Notes under the pieces: model-generated
Told to the model about the DNA's origin: nothing
The model's input: the letters and a program-made list of their open reading frames with translations, nothing else
The model's database searches: none
Part shown: positions 22,832 to 29,280 of the stretch, piece by piece
How positions within the stretch are numbered: the first letter of the stretch is position 1
Layout of the letters: each line of letters starts with the position of its first letter
Origin: an uncultured Ignavibacteriota bacterium
GTDB taxonomy: Bacteria > Bacteroidota > Ignavibacteria > Tepidaquicellales > Tepidaquicellaceae
DNA length: 29,280 nucleotides
Direction: 5' to 3'
Assembly: GCA_937915485.1 (NCBI GenBank)
Contig: CALGII010000175.1
Span: forward strand, 1 to 29,280
Made by a program: the position numbers and the translations under genes

Positions 22832-25225
22832 TTACTTTATCAAAACCATCTTCTTCGTCTGTACAAAATCACCTGCTGTTATCCTGTAGAAATAAATTCC
22901 TGACGACAGACGCGATGCGTTGAACTGAATCGTGTAATACCCCGCCCGCTTAACTTCGTTCACGAGCGTTTCAACTTCTCGTCCTGTATTGTCATATATC
23001 TTTAACGTTATAAGACCATCTTTCGGCAATGCATAATTTATTGATGTTACCGGATTAAATGGGTTCGGATAGTTTTGTGAAAGGTCAAATTTATCCGGGA
23101 TTTCCGGGTTGAAAACATAAGTATCGCCTTCGTCGCCGCCTCTGATTAAGTATTGAGACGTAATCGCTGCAAAGTCAGAAAAAACAGAAGGCCAGTTTGT
23201 CTTATCGACTGCTTTGATTTTATACCTAATTCTGTTTACATCCCCCTGCCCTATTCCGTCACATTCGCCGTACGCTGCGTAGTCGATGTAAGACGGAGGT
23301 GTGTCTTTGTCGATAGTTATATCCGCGATTTCGGTATAATTCTGCGGAACAGTATTCAGAGCATCGAACGCTCTGAATATTTTATACCTCTTGGTTGTCG
23401 TGAAATCCTGTATCATATCCGGCTCTAAGTTATGGTCCCAGGTTAGTTTCGGATATCTGTATCCGTCGATACAATCGGTTCTGTCTATCTTCAAAAGCAT
23501 CGGACGTGAAGGAGGCGTTGCTGCAAGTATTGAATTTAAATCATATCCCGCTTGACCTACTCTAAATATTTTAATATACGCATTATTTCCGCTTGTACTG
23601 TCGAAATAAATAAATATCCCGCTTGTATCATTATTATATTTTGCGGTGCTTGGGGATGAATAAGGGGAAAATACTTCGTTGTAACCGGGTTTCCAGGCAT
23701 CCCATCTGTCGCCGATGTTATCATACGATGTGTATAGAGTCTCGCCGTTTGTATATATTCTGTTTGTTCCGAGATGACAGTTATCCACCGGCGGATCGCC
23801 AAAACTATGCTTTATCGTGTATCCTTTAGGCGAGCCGTTTGGGTTGTCGCCAAAATAATCATGCAAACTTAAGCCATCGCCTTTTAATGTATTTAAAATA
23901 GCAGATCCGTGTAATGAAGGATCATTTTCATGCAATACTTCGGCTTTGTTATATGTTTTCCACACATTGCCGCTCGTCCAGCAATTCATATCGACAGAAG
24001 CCCAGCCTGAGCCTTCCCATCTATAGTAACCATCGGCGCATTCAAGGTCATGAGGCGAACACCAGTCGGCAGTTGGTCTGTATATTCCGTTAAAAACGTG
24101 ATAAATGTAAAGACCTTTTCCATACTCGGACGTATTAAACGGATTATAAAACGCGGTGTCACCAAGCATTACTCTATCCCAGTAACAAACTTTACTTCTG
24201 TTTGCAAGCAGGAAGAATTCCGTCTCGGAAATCGGAACCTTTATCAACTCTCCGTTATTATTAGTTCGCGAAGAATAATCACCCAAAGTATTTGTTTGTC
24301 CAAAGGCCGCATTGCTCGGTGTCATATATCCGCTTAAAATCATTTCGTAAGGGCTGTAAAATTGCTCTATACCTATGGCATACGAATTACGGCCGTATAT
24401 CAAATGCCCGTTCGAAAATGTATAATGACCTTGTTCGTGAATACAAATTGCCATTATATTGTCCTTTTTCAAATTTCGGGCGCAGGTGATGCCTGAACTG
24501 CTATAGCCATATCCCGAGCGTATCCAGCGTAATGTATCAACCTTAAAATCACTTCCATCAAGAGAACTGTAACCGTCATATTCGGGTAATACTCCGCCTG
24601 TGGTTTTGTGAATCTTATAAATAAAATCTACATTATTATCCGCCCCATATTCAAAATTGGTTCCGTTCCAACTCCATTTATCATACCAGGCCCAATCAAT
24701 TGGATATTTTTGGTTTAATTTATTCCAGATATGCTCATTTAGAATCGTTATTCCTACAGTTTGATAATATGATGCGTTTGAATCGAGACGCACGGAATAT
24801 GCTTTTCCCAATAAGTGAAATCTTCTGAGCGATAATTGTATAAAGTAATTGCTGAAAGTTTCTTTATTCTGGTCATAAGCATTCCACCAACTCGAATTAT
24901 AATTTTTATTGTAAGCTATCAAACTATCTCTGTATATCGGTCCTGATGTATCACACGTATTGGGCCAGATACTATCGTTTTGGTCATCAAGAAATTGAAC
25001 AAATACTATTAAGACAGGAAAGTACGCGTAATTTGGTGTTGCAATCCCGTTTATTGTATCTGTCCTATTCGGTTTGAAGAATCCGTCCTGCGGATTTAAC
25101 GGTATTTGCATTGCCTGAAACAAAGTGCTTCCGCAAGATGTTTCATACGGACTTTGCGCTTCCGATGTCCTTATTACTATTAGTAATAATGCAAAAACAC
25201 ATATTGCAATAAGTGATTTTCTCAT
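22832..25225 (-). CDS. Secreted metallopeptidase-like protein with T9SS sorting domain
   Basis: The 797-residue protein has a signal peptide (MRKSLIAICVFALLLIVIRTSEA), then a domain resembling M6-type secreted peptidases (FVQFLDDQNDSIWPNT, about residue 75). The zinc motif is His263-Glu-Gln-Gly-His267 followed by His274 (HEQGHYTFSNGH). An M6 immune-inhibitor-A-like assignment is inferred from this motif and length. A fibronectin-like segment near 570-690 leads to a type A T9SS C-terminal domain (NYPNPFNP about 715, SGIYFYRI, Lys-rich tail). It is likely exported and cleaved at the surface. Base composition is AT-richer than in the housekeeping genes. It lies 176 bp downstream of the YCF48-like pair. 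Confidence 0.82.
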   Translation of the reverse strand: MRKSLIAICVFALLLIVIRTSEAQSPYETSCGSTLFQAMQIPLNPQDGFFKPNRTDTINGIATPNYAYFPVLIVFVQFLDDQNDSIWPNTCDTSGPIYRDSLIAYNKNYNSSWWNAYDQNKETFSNYFIQLSLRRFHLLGKAYSVRLDSNASYYQTVGITILNEHIWNKLNQKYPIDWAWYDKWSWNGTNFEYGADNNVDFIYKIHKTTGGVLPEYDGYSSLDGSDFKVDTLRWIRSGYGYSSSGITCARNLKKDNIMAICIHEQGHYTFSNGHLIYGRNSYAIGIEQFYSPYEMILSGYMTPSNAAFGQTNTLGDYSSRTNNNGELIKVPISETEFFLLANRSKVCYWDRVMLGDTAFYNPFNTSEYGKGLYIYHVFNGIYRPTADWCSPHDLECADGYYRWEGSGWASVDMNCWTSGNVWKTYNKAEVLHENDPSLHGSAILNTLKGDGLSLHDYFGDNPNGSPKGYTIKHSFGDPPVDNCHLGTNRIYTNGETLYTSYDNIGDRWDAWKPGYNEVFSPYSSPSTAKYNNDTSGIFIYFDSTSGNNAYIKIFRVGQAGYDLNSILAATPPSRPMLLKIDRTDCIDGYRYPKLTWDHNLEPDMIQDFTTTKRYKIFRAFDALNTVPQNYTEIADITIDKDTPPSYIDYAAYGECDGIGQGDVNRIRYKIKAVDKTNWPSVFSDFAAITSQYLIRGGDEGDTYVFNPEIPDKFDLSQNYPNPFNPVTSINYALPKDGLITLKIYDNTGREVETLVNEVKRAGYYTIQFNASRLSSGIYFYRITAGDFVQTKKMVLIK

Positions 25226-25401
25226 TTTATTTAATCCTTTAATTATTTATGTTTTAATTAGTTATAAAAATGGGCGGATATATCCGTTTATGGATATAAC
25301 TTTGATTGTCGTTGACCGCGACCGTTTTTAATTCAAAGGCTCCGCCCTTTATTTCATTTTAAAATCTATTTTGGTGGTTCATCCATAAGGACTTTATTGA
25401 T
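25226..25401 (-). promoter_or_regulatory. Intergenic region with competing inverted repeats
   Basis: The 176-bp gap between two minus-strand genes contains CGGATATATCCG (25275-25286), TATCC/GGATA arms spaced by six bases (25281-25296 on the plus strand), and GGGCGGA (25272-25278), which can pair with TCCGCCC (25341-25347). On the minus strand the last pair is followed by ATTTTTATAA. It could be a terminator, an attenuator-like switch or the peptidase promoter region. Confidence 0.4.
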
Positions 25402-26643
25402 TTATTTCAACAGAATGAATTTTTTCGTTTGTATGAAATTTGAACTAATCAGTTTGTAAAAGTAAACTCCGGACGATAATTTATATGCATCATAATTTAT
25501 CTGATATGTGCCCGGGATTTTTATTCCTTCGAATAAGTTATCGACTTTTTTTCCTGTTATATCATATATCTCAAGTTTATAAAAATTCTTCTCTTTAATT
25601 TCAACCATTATATTCGTTGTATTGTTGAACGGATTCGGATAATTTTGGTGTAATACGAATGCTTCCGGAATCTCTGTAGAAATCTGATTTACATAACTTA
25701 TTCCGCCGTTTGTCGTGTATAATACCATTCCGTTGCTTCCAGTTGCCCAGCCTATGCTGTCGTTGTGAAAATATATATCTCCGATATAACCCGGAATAGT
25801 TAAATCTAATTGTCTGACCCAGGTATAACCGCTATTTGTGGTTTTAAATAATCGGCCTTGCTCTACACCCCCGCCGCCGCACCAACCCGTGTTTTCGTTT
25901 GTAAAACGGATACTGTATAAGGCATCAAAATGTTCGGGTATAAAACCTATACTATCCCAGTTACTACCAAAATCTGTTGAACGATAAATTGGTCCGGACA
26001 TACCGGCTATCCAGCAATACTGATTATTAAGTATTGAGATTTTTGGGAAAGTATATCCTATAAAATGCAATTCAATGTTTGGCGTATACCATGTTAAACC
26101 ACCATCAATTGTTCTTTTTAAATAACCCATATCACCGCACATTATTCCGGTTAACGAGTCTTTAAAGTATATATCAAGAGAACCCCAAACTTCATTTAGT
26201 TTAAATAATGAGTCACCACCATTTGTTGTTTTCCATATTTTAGAACCTGACCCAGTTATCCAACCTGTATTTTTATCAACAAAGCTCGAGGCATTATAAC
26301 TTTCACCTGTCCCAAACGGACCGTTTTCAATCGCTATCCAGTTCGTTCCGCCGTTAGTTGTCTTTAATATAGTTTTAAACATTCCTACACAATAAAGTAT
26401 GTTTGAATCAATAACGCTTAAACAATTCAATCTCTTATTCCCTGCCGGATGTGTTTGATGTACCCAATTCAAACCTGCATTAGTTGTTTTTGCTATAATC
26501 CCCGTTCCGCAAATCCAGCCTGTATTTTTATTTATGAATTTCACTGAATGAAAATCCGTTGTACTGCCCGTGTTCTGCAATACCCACTGTGCATTTGCGC
26601 TCAATGAAATAAGCATCGCAAATATTACAAAAACATTTTTCAT
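25402..26643 (-). CDS. Secreted YCF48/BNR-like propeller protein with T9SS sorting domain (copy 2)
   Basis: A signal peptide (MKNVFVIFAMLISLSANA) precedes about seven propeller blades of the YCF48/BNR type, each with a TGWxxGxxGxxxKTTNxGxxW core (NTGWICGTGIIAKTTNAGLNW, ILKTTNGGTNW, YRSTDFGSNW, NTGWCGGGGVEQGRLFKTTN). The C-terminus is a type A T9SS sorting domain (NYPNPFN about 330, SGVYFYKL, Lys-rich tail). Despite the YCF48 name from photosystem II assembly, such propellers in this phylum are generic secreted proteins. It is a paralogue of the gene 12 bp upstream, nearly identical in the propeller but with a different sorting domain and signal peptide. Confidence 0.88.
   Translation of the reverse strand: MKNVFVIFAMLISLSANAQWVLQNTGSTTDFHSVKFINKNTGWICGTGIIAKTTNAGLNWVHQTHPAGNKRLNCLSVIDSNILYCVGMFKTILKTTNGGTNWIAIENGPFGTGESYNASSFVDKNTGWITGSGSKIWKTTNGGDSLFKLNEVWGSLDIYFKDSLTGIMCGDMGYLKRTIDGGLTWYTPNIELHFIGYTFPKISILNNQYCWIAGMSGPIYRSTDFGSNWDSIGFIPEHFDALYSIRFTNENTGWCGGGGVEQGRLFKTTNSGYTWVRQLDLTIPGYIGDIYFHNDSIGWATGSNGMVLYTTNGGISYVNQISTEIPEAFVLHQNYPNPFNNTTNIMVEIKEKNFYKLEIYDITGKKVDNLFEGIKIPGTYQINYDAYKLSSGVYFYKLISSNFIQTKKFILLK
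25628..26606 (-). repeat. Tandem duplication unit, copy 2 (979 bp)
   Basis: This segment aligns base for base, without net length change, with 26906-27884 at a constant offset of 1278 bases. Identity is high in the first roughly 300 bp of the mature coding region and over the last 250 bp, and lower in the middle. The repeat ends at the signal-peptide junction on one side and inside the NYPNPFN codons on the other. Confidence 0.8.
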
Positions 26644-26655
26644 GATATATTTGTA

Positions 26656-27933
26656 TTATTTAATTAATAACATCTTCTTTGTTTCACGGAAGTTACCCGT
26701 TATCAGTTTATAAAAATACACGCCGCTGTTCAATCCGCTGCCGTCAAAAGTTACTTCATACATTCCCGGTTTCAGTGATTCGTTCACGAGTGTTTGCACT
26801 GCGCGGCCCGTTACGTCATACACCATCAGCGACACCCTGTCTCTCCCCGATGCTTTTTCGGAGAATCCATTTGCAATCTGAAACTTTATCGTTGTGGAAG
26901 GATTAAACGGATTCGGATAGTTTTGGTGTAATACGAATGATTCCGGTATCTCTGTAGAAATCTGATTTACGTAACTTATTCCCCCGTTTGTCGTGTATAA
27001 CACCATTCCGTTGCTTCCTGCTGCCCAGCCTATGCTGTCGTTGTGAAAATATATATCCCCGATATAACCCGGAATAGTTAAATTTAATTGTCTGACCCAG
27101 GTATAACCGCTATTTGTTGTTTTAAATAACCGGCCTTGCTCTACACCCCCGCCGCCGCACCAACCTGTGTTTTCGTTTGTAAAACGGATACCATAAATCG
27201 CATTATAATGTTCTGGAATGAATCCAATACTATCCCAATTAATTCCAAAATCAATTGATCGATAAACACGTCCCGAAGAACTAGTAACCCAACAATACAA
27301 ATTGTTTATAATTGATAATTTGTAGAAAGTATATCCTATATAATGCAATTCAATATTAGGTGTGTACCAATTTAATCCGCCGTTGGTTGTTCTTTGGAGA
27401 AATCCGCCATCGCCGCAAACTAATCCCGTTATCGCGTCTTTGAAATAGATATAGTTCACCCAATCGGCTATATATATTTGAATTAATGAATCTCCGCCAT
27501 TTGTTGTTTTCCACATTTTCTGCCCGCTGCCGGATATCCAACCGGTATTACTATTGATAAAGAAAACTGCTTTATAACTGTCACCTGTTCCAAACGGACC
27601 GTTTTCAATTGCTATCCAGTTTGTTCCGCCGTTTGTTGTCTTTAATATAGTTTTAAACATTCCTACACAATATACCGTATTAGAATCTACCACGCTTAAA
27701 CAATCTAACCTCTTATTCCCCACCGGATGTGTTTGATGTACCCAGTTTAAACCGGCGTTAGTTGTTTTTGCTATAATTCCCGTTCCGCAAATCCAGCCTG
27801 TATTTTTATTTATGAATTTCACTGAATGAAAATCCGTTGTACTGCCTGTGTTCTGCAATACCCACTGTGCGTTTACGCTCAATGCCGTGAGTGTTATTAC
27901 CGCTGCAATTACAACTATTATTATTTTTTTCAT
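26656..27933 (-). CDS. Secreted YCF48/BNR-like propeller protein with T9SS sorting domain (copy 1)
   Basis: The 425-residue protein has a signal peptide (MKKIIIVVIAAVITLTALSVNA) and about seven BNR-like blades, for example NTGWICGTGIIAKTTNAG, NTGWISGSGQKMWKTTNGG, ITGLVCGDGGFLQRTTNGG and SIGWAAGSNGMVLYTTNGG. It ends with a longer, more canonical T9SS domain (NYPNPFNPSTTIKF about 334, VSLMVYDVTGRAVQTL, SGVYFYKL, Lys-rich tail). It is the first gene of the pair, and the downstream paralogue starts 12 bp after its stop. A promoter is expected in the 27934-28010 region. Ligand and role are unknown. Confidence 0.88.
   Translation of the reverse strand: MKKIIIVVIAAVITLTALSVNAQWVLQNTGSTTDFHSVKFINKNTGWICGTGIIAKTTNAGLNWVHQTHPVGNKRLDCLSVVDSNTVYCVGMFKTILKTTNGGTNWIAIENGPFGTGDSYKAVFFINSNTGWISGSGQKMWKTTNGGDSLIQIYIADWVNYIYFKDAITGLVCGDGGFLQRTTNGGLNWYTPNIELHYIGYTFYKLSIINNLYCWVTSSSGRVYRSIDFGINWDSIGFIPEHYNAIYGIRFTNENTGWCGGGGVEQGRLFKTTNSGYTWVRQLNLTIPGYIGDIYFHNDSIGWAAGSNGMVLYTTNGGISYVNQISTEIPESFVLHQNYPNPFNPSTTIKFQIANGFSEKASGRDRVSLMVYDVTGRAVQTLVNESLKPGMYEVTFDGSGLNSGVYFYKLITGNFRETKKMLLIK
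26906..27884 (-). repeat. Tandem duplication unit, copy 1 (979 bp)
   Basis: Counterpart of the repeat at 25628-26606, with the same length and the same reading frame throughout. The absence of net insertions or deletions over 979 bp suggests a recent duplication, ongoing gene conversion, or strong selection on the propeller. Confidence 0.8.
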
Positions 27934-27983
27934 GGCTTTAATTTTCTTCTATGGTATATAAACTAATTTCTTTGTATCAACTA

Positions 27984-28001
27984 TTTGATTTTTAAATCAA
28001 A
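27984..28001. promoter_or_regulatory. Palindrome upstream of the YCF48-like operon
   Basis: TTTGATTT and AAATCAAA are separated by two bases, 50-68 bases before the start codon of the minus-strand propeller gene. The position and symmetry would suit a regulator binding site. It contains TTTG, as in Bacteroidota -33 boxes, on both strands. No regulator is known. Confidence 0.35.
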
Positions 28002-28175
28002 CCCCGAACTTCTTTCTTTGCTCAAACTTAAAGTATTTTTTGCAAAAATAAATTTCCTGTTATTTCATATTCTTCGATTTTATTTTGAACACCTTTAATT
28101 AAAAATGCTTTTTGTACAACCCGTTTTTATCCGGCAAGTCATTTTTCTTAATTGAATTATTACTATAAAAAGATG

Positions 28176-28195
28176 TGATTGATTGATTGATTGAT
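28176..28195. repeat. (TGAT)5 simple sequence repeat
   Basis: Five uninterrupted TGAT units lie in the gene-free region. They are about 240 bp upstream of the propeller-gene start on the minus strand and about 525 bp upstream of the OsmC gene, so a direct phase-variation role is unlikely. Confidence 0.8.
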
Positions 28196-28719
28196 ATACA
28201 TGTTCGAAGCGGGCGCTGACTTTTCGTCACGGATTTCACGGATGTTCTTTTGTTGTTGTCTTTAGTTTCCAATGCCGTGTTTTGATTAGGGGAAATCTAC
28301 TTATGCATTATGCAACTTTTTTAAATCTATGTATATTTTATAAATGATGCAAGATAATTATATTTTTTAATTATAATTTAATATTGTTTTTTTATAAATC
28401 GCGAGGAATGATATCAACACCGCTGTATTTTCGCGGTTTAACTTAATACGCGCATTATTTTTTTGTTTCCGGATTAACATATGGTTTTGATTGAAATTGC
28501 GATTAACAATATATTTTATTATACACGCCGGCGTTTCACCGTACTGCTTGTTTAATATTTGTTTTTATAAGTATTTGCGGTTGAAACTCCTTCGCGGCCG
28601 GGAAAAGTTTAAGTTTTTCGGTAACTCAAACAATTTTCCGTTGAGGTAATATATTCCGGACACCCGTCCTGCGGTTTAATTGAAACTTATTTTATTTATA
28701 TTTTTGAAAAAATTTCAAT

Positions 28720-29136
28720 ATGAAGCACACAATAACCGCGAAATACTCTGGAGGTATGGCGTTCGACATGGACGTTCTCGGATTCAATTTTAAAGTTGAC
28801 GCGCACGGCGATGTCGGGGGCGAGAACCTCGGACCGCCGCCTAAACCCCTTATGCTCGCGGCTCTCGCAGGATGCACGGGTATGGACGTGGTCTCTATGC
28901 TTAAGAAAATGAAAGTCGAATACGACAGTTTCACAGTCACCGTGGAAGGAAACCTCACGGCAGAACACCCGAAACATTACGATAAGATGTTAATCGTATA
29001 TTCCCTGAAAGGAAAAGAGATTCCACGCGAAAAGGTCGAGCATGCCGTAAAACTCTCCATGGAAAAATACTGCGGCGTCTCCGCCGTTTACAGAAAAGCG
29101 CTCGAACTGGATTACAGGATTGATATACACGAATAA
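28720..29136 (+). CDS. OsmC/Ohr-family peroxiredoxin-like protein
   Basis: The 138-residue protein has the OsmC fold signature: GENLGPPPKPLMLAALAGCTGMDVVSML with the first reactive Cys (Cys52), and the second Cys in MEKYCGVSA (Cys118). Both cysteines of the thiol-based active site are present, and the Glu in GENLGP is likely the catalytic acid. Family members reduce organic hydroperoxides, and the YhfA-like subgroup, which this resembles by its short length and late KYCGV motif, has a less certain role. It is cytoplasmic and monocistronic. A TTGAAAAAATTTCAA palindrome directly precedes the ATG, and no Shine-Dalgarno is present. Confidence 0.92.
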   Translation: MKHTITAKYSGGMAFDMDVLGFNFKVDAHGDVGGENLGPPPKPLMLAALAGCTGMDVVSMLKKMKVEYDSFTVTVEGNLTAEHPKHYDKMLIVYSLKGKEIPREKVEHAVKLSMEKYCGVSAVYRKALELDYRIDIHE

Positions 29137-29189
29137 AAGGTTCTTGTGAATCCAAAATCCTTATTTCAAAAAAAGGAACTTTAAATTTT

Positions 29190-29239
29190 TTTGTTCAGAA
29201 ACGAACAAATCCCGTTATTTTAGCAATAACAATTTTTTT
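29190..29239 (+). terminator. Possible terminator region after the OsmC gene
   Basis: Two weak AT-rich hairpins follow the stop: TTTGTTC/GAACAAA (29190-29209) and GTTATT/AATAAC (29214-29230). The second is followed by seven T residues. Together they could end the OsmC transcript, but the stems are short. Confidence 0.4.
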
Positions 29240-29280
29240 GTTTGGTTAAAATTATTCCCTGCCCGGAAGTTGTAATAATA

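Larger units (their letters stand above)
27934..28719. other. 786-bp AT-rich region without a recognised gene
   Basis: No open frame of useful length is present on either strand. It contains an 8-bp palindrome TTTGATTT/AAATCAAA (27984-28001), a (TGAT)5 tract (28176-28195), a near-tandem TCACGGAT (28227-28234, 28236-28243), and several long T and A runs. It holds the promoter of the propeller pair at its left end and that of the OsmC gene at its right end. Some more GC-balanced patches (28205-28300, 28580-28680) could be gene remnants. Confidence 0.6.

Noticed and set aside
25402..27933. True photosystem II assembly factor function for the YCF48-like proteins
   Set aside because: Signal peptides plus T9SS sorting domains and the absence of photosynthesis genes point to generic secreted propellers.
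28176..28195. Phase-variable switch by the (TGAT)5 tract
   Set aside because: It is not within a coding region and is hundreds of bases from any start codon or promoter box.
1..29280. tRNA, rRNA, prophage, transposase or toxin-antitoxin genes
   Set aside because: No cloverleaf, rRNA core segment, integrase/transposase motif or paired toxin-antitoxin reading frames were recognised on either strand.

Overview
The window looks like a chromosomal segment from the Ignavibacteria/Chlorobi-Bacteroidota group. Four secreted proteins end in the C-terminal sorting domain of the type IX secretion system (core motif NYPNPFNP or NYPNPFN, ending in a short Lys-rich tail). Most genes lack a Shine-Dalgarno sequence, non-ATG starts (TTG, GTG) are frequent, and genes are tightly packed. 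No rRNA, tRNA, CRISPR array, transposase or phage gene was found.

Layout. (1) 1-1969: the tail of an unknown gene, then a secreted FG-GAP/VCBS-type beta-propeller protein. (2) 2135-5026: a plus-strand operon with an FNR-type flavin oxidoreductase, a SAM methyltransferase and an exported alpha/beta hydrolase. (3) 5079-7705: a DUF2892 membrane protein, an SDR dehydrogenase and an aldehyde dehydrogenase that ends in a clear terminator. (4) 7760-9111: an exported TPR protein translationally coupled to an OB-fold lipoprotein. (5) 9106-9296: a 27-bp inverted-repeat element that fills the gap before era. (6) 10191-11826: an ABC ATPase and its membrane partner on the minus strand, convergent with era. 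(7) 11964-12512: an ICMT-like membrane methyltransferase that abuts the next convergent gene.

(8) 12513-20379: a compact seven-gene minus-strand operon: mazG, Nudix hydrolase, PBP4-type carboxypeptidase, clpS, a secreted TPR/DUF5700-like protein, uvrB and a secreted carboxypeptidase-regulatory-like protein. It combines nucleotide-pool cleaning, DNA repair, protein quality control and envelope functions. (9) 20468-22586: the RNA 2',3'-cyclic phosphodiesterase ThpR and an alanine-type aminotransferase, convergent, separated by the aminotransferase terminator and an odd mini-ORF with a perfect ribosome binding site. (10) 22832-27933: an AT-richer accessory block on the minus strand, with a secreted metallopeptidase-like protein and two tandem YCF48/BNR-like propeller proteins, all with T9SS sorting domains. 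(11) 27934-28719: a 786-bp AT-rich region without a gene. (12) 28720-29136: an OsmC-family protein.

The strongest candidates for something new are the inverted-repeat element that touches both lipoprotein and era, the tandem propeller pair whose near-identity stops exactly at the sorting domain, the probable pseudo-peptidase upstream of uvrB, and the orphan mini-ORF at 21101. No obvious new multi-gene defence or biosynthetic system is present.
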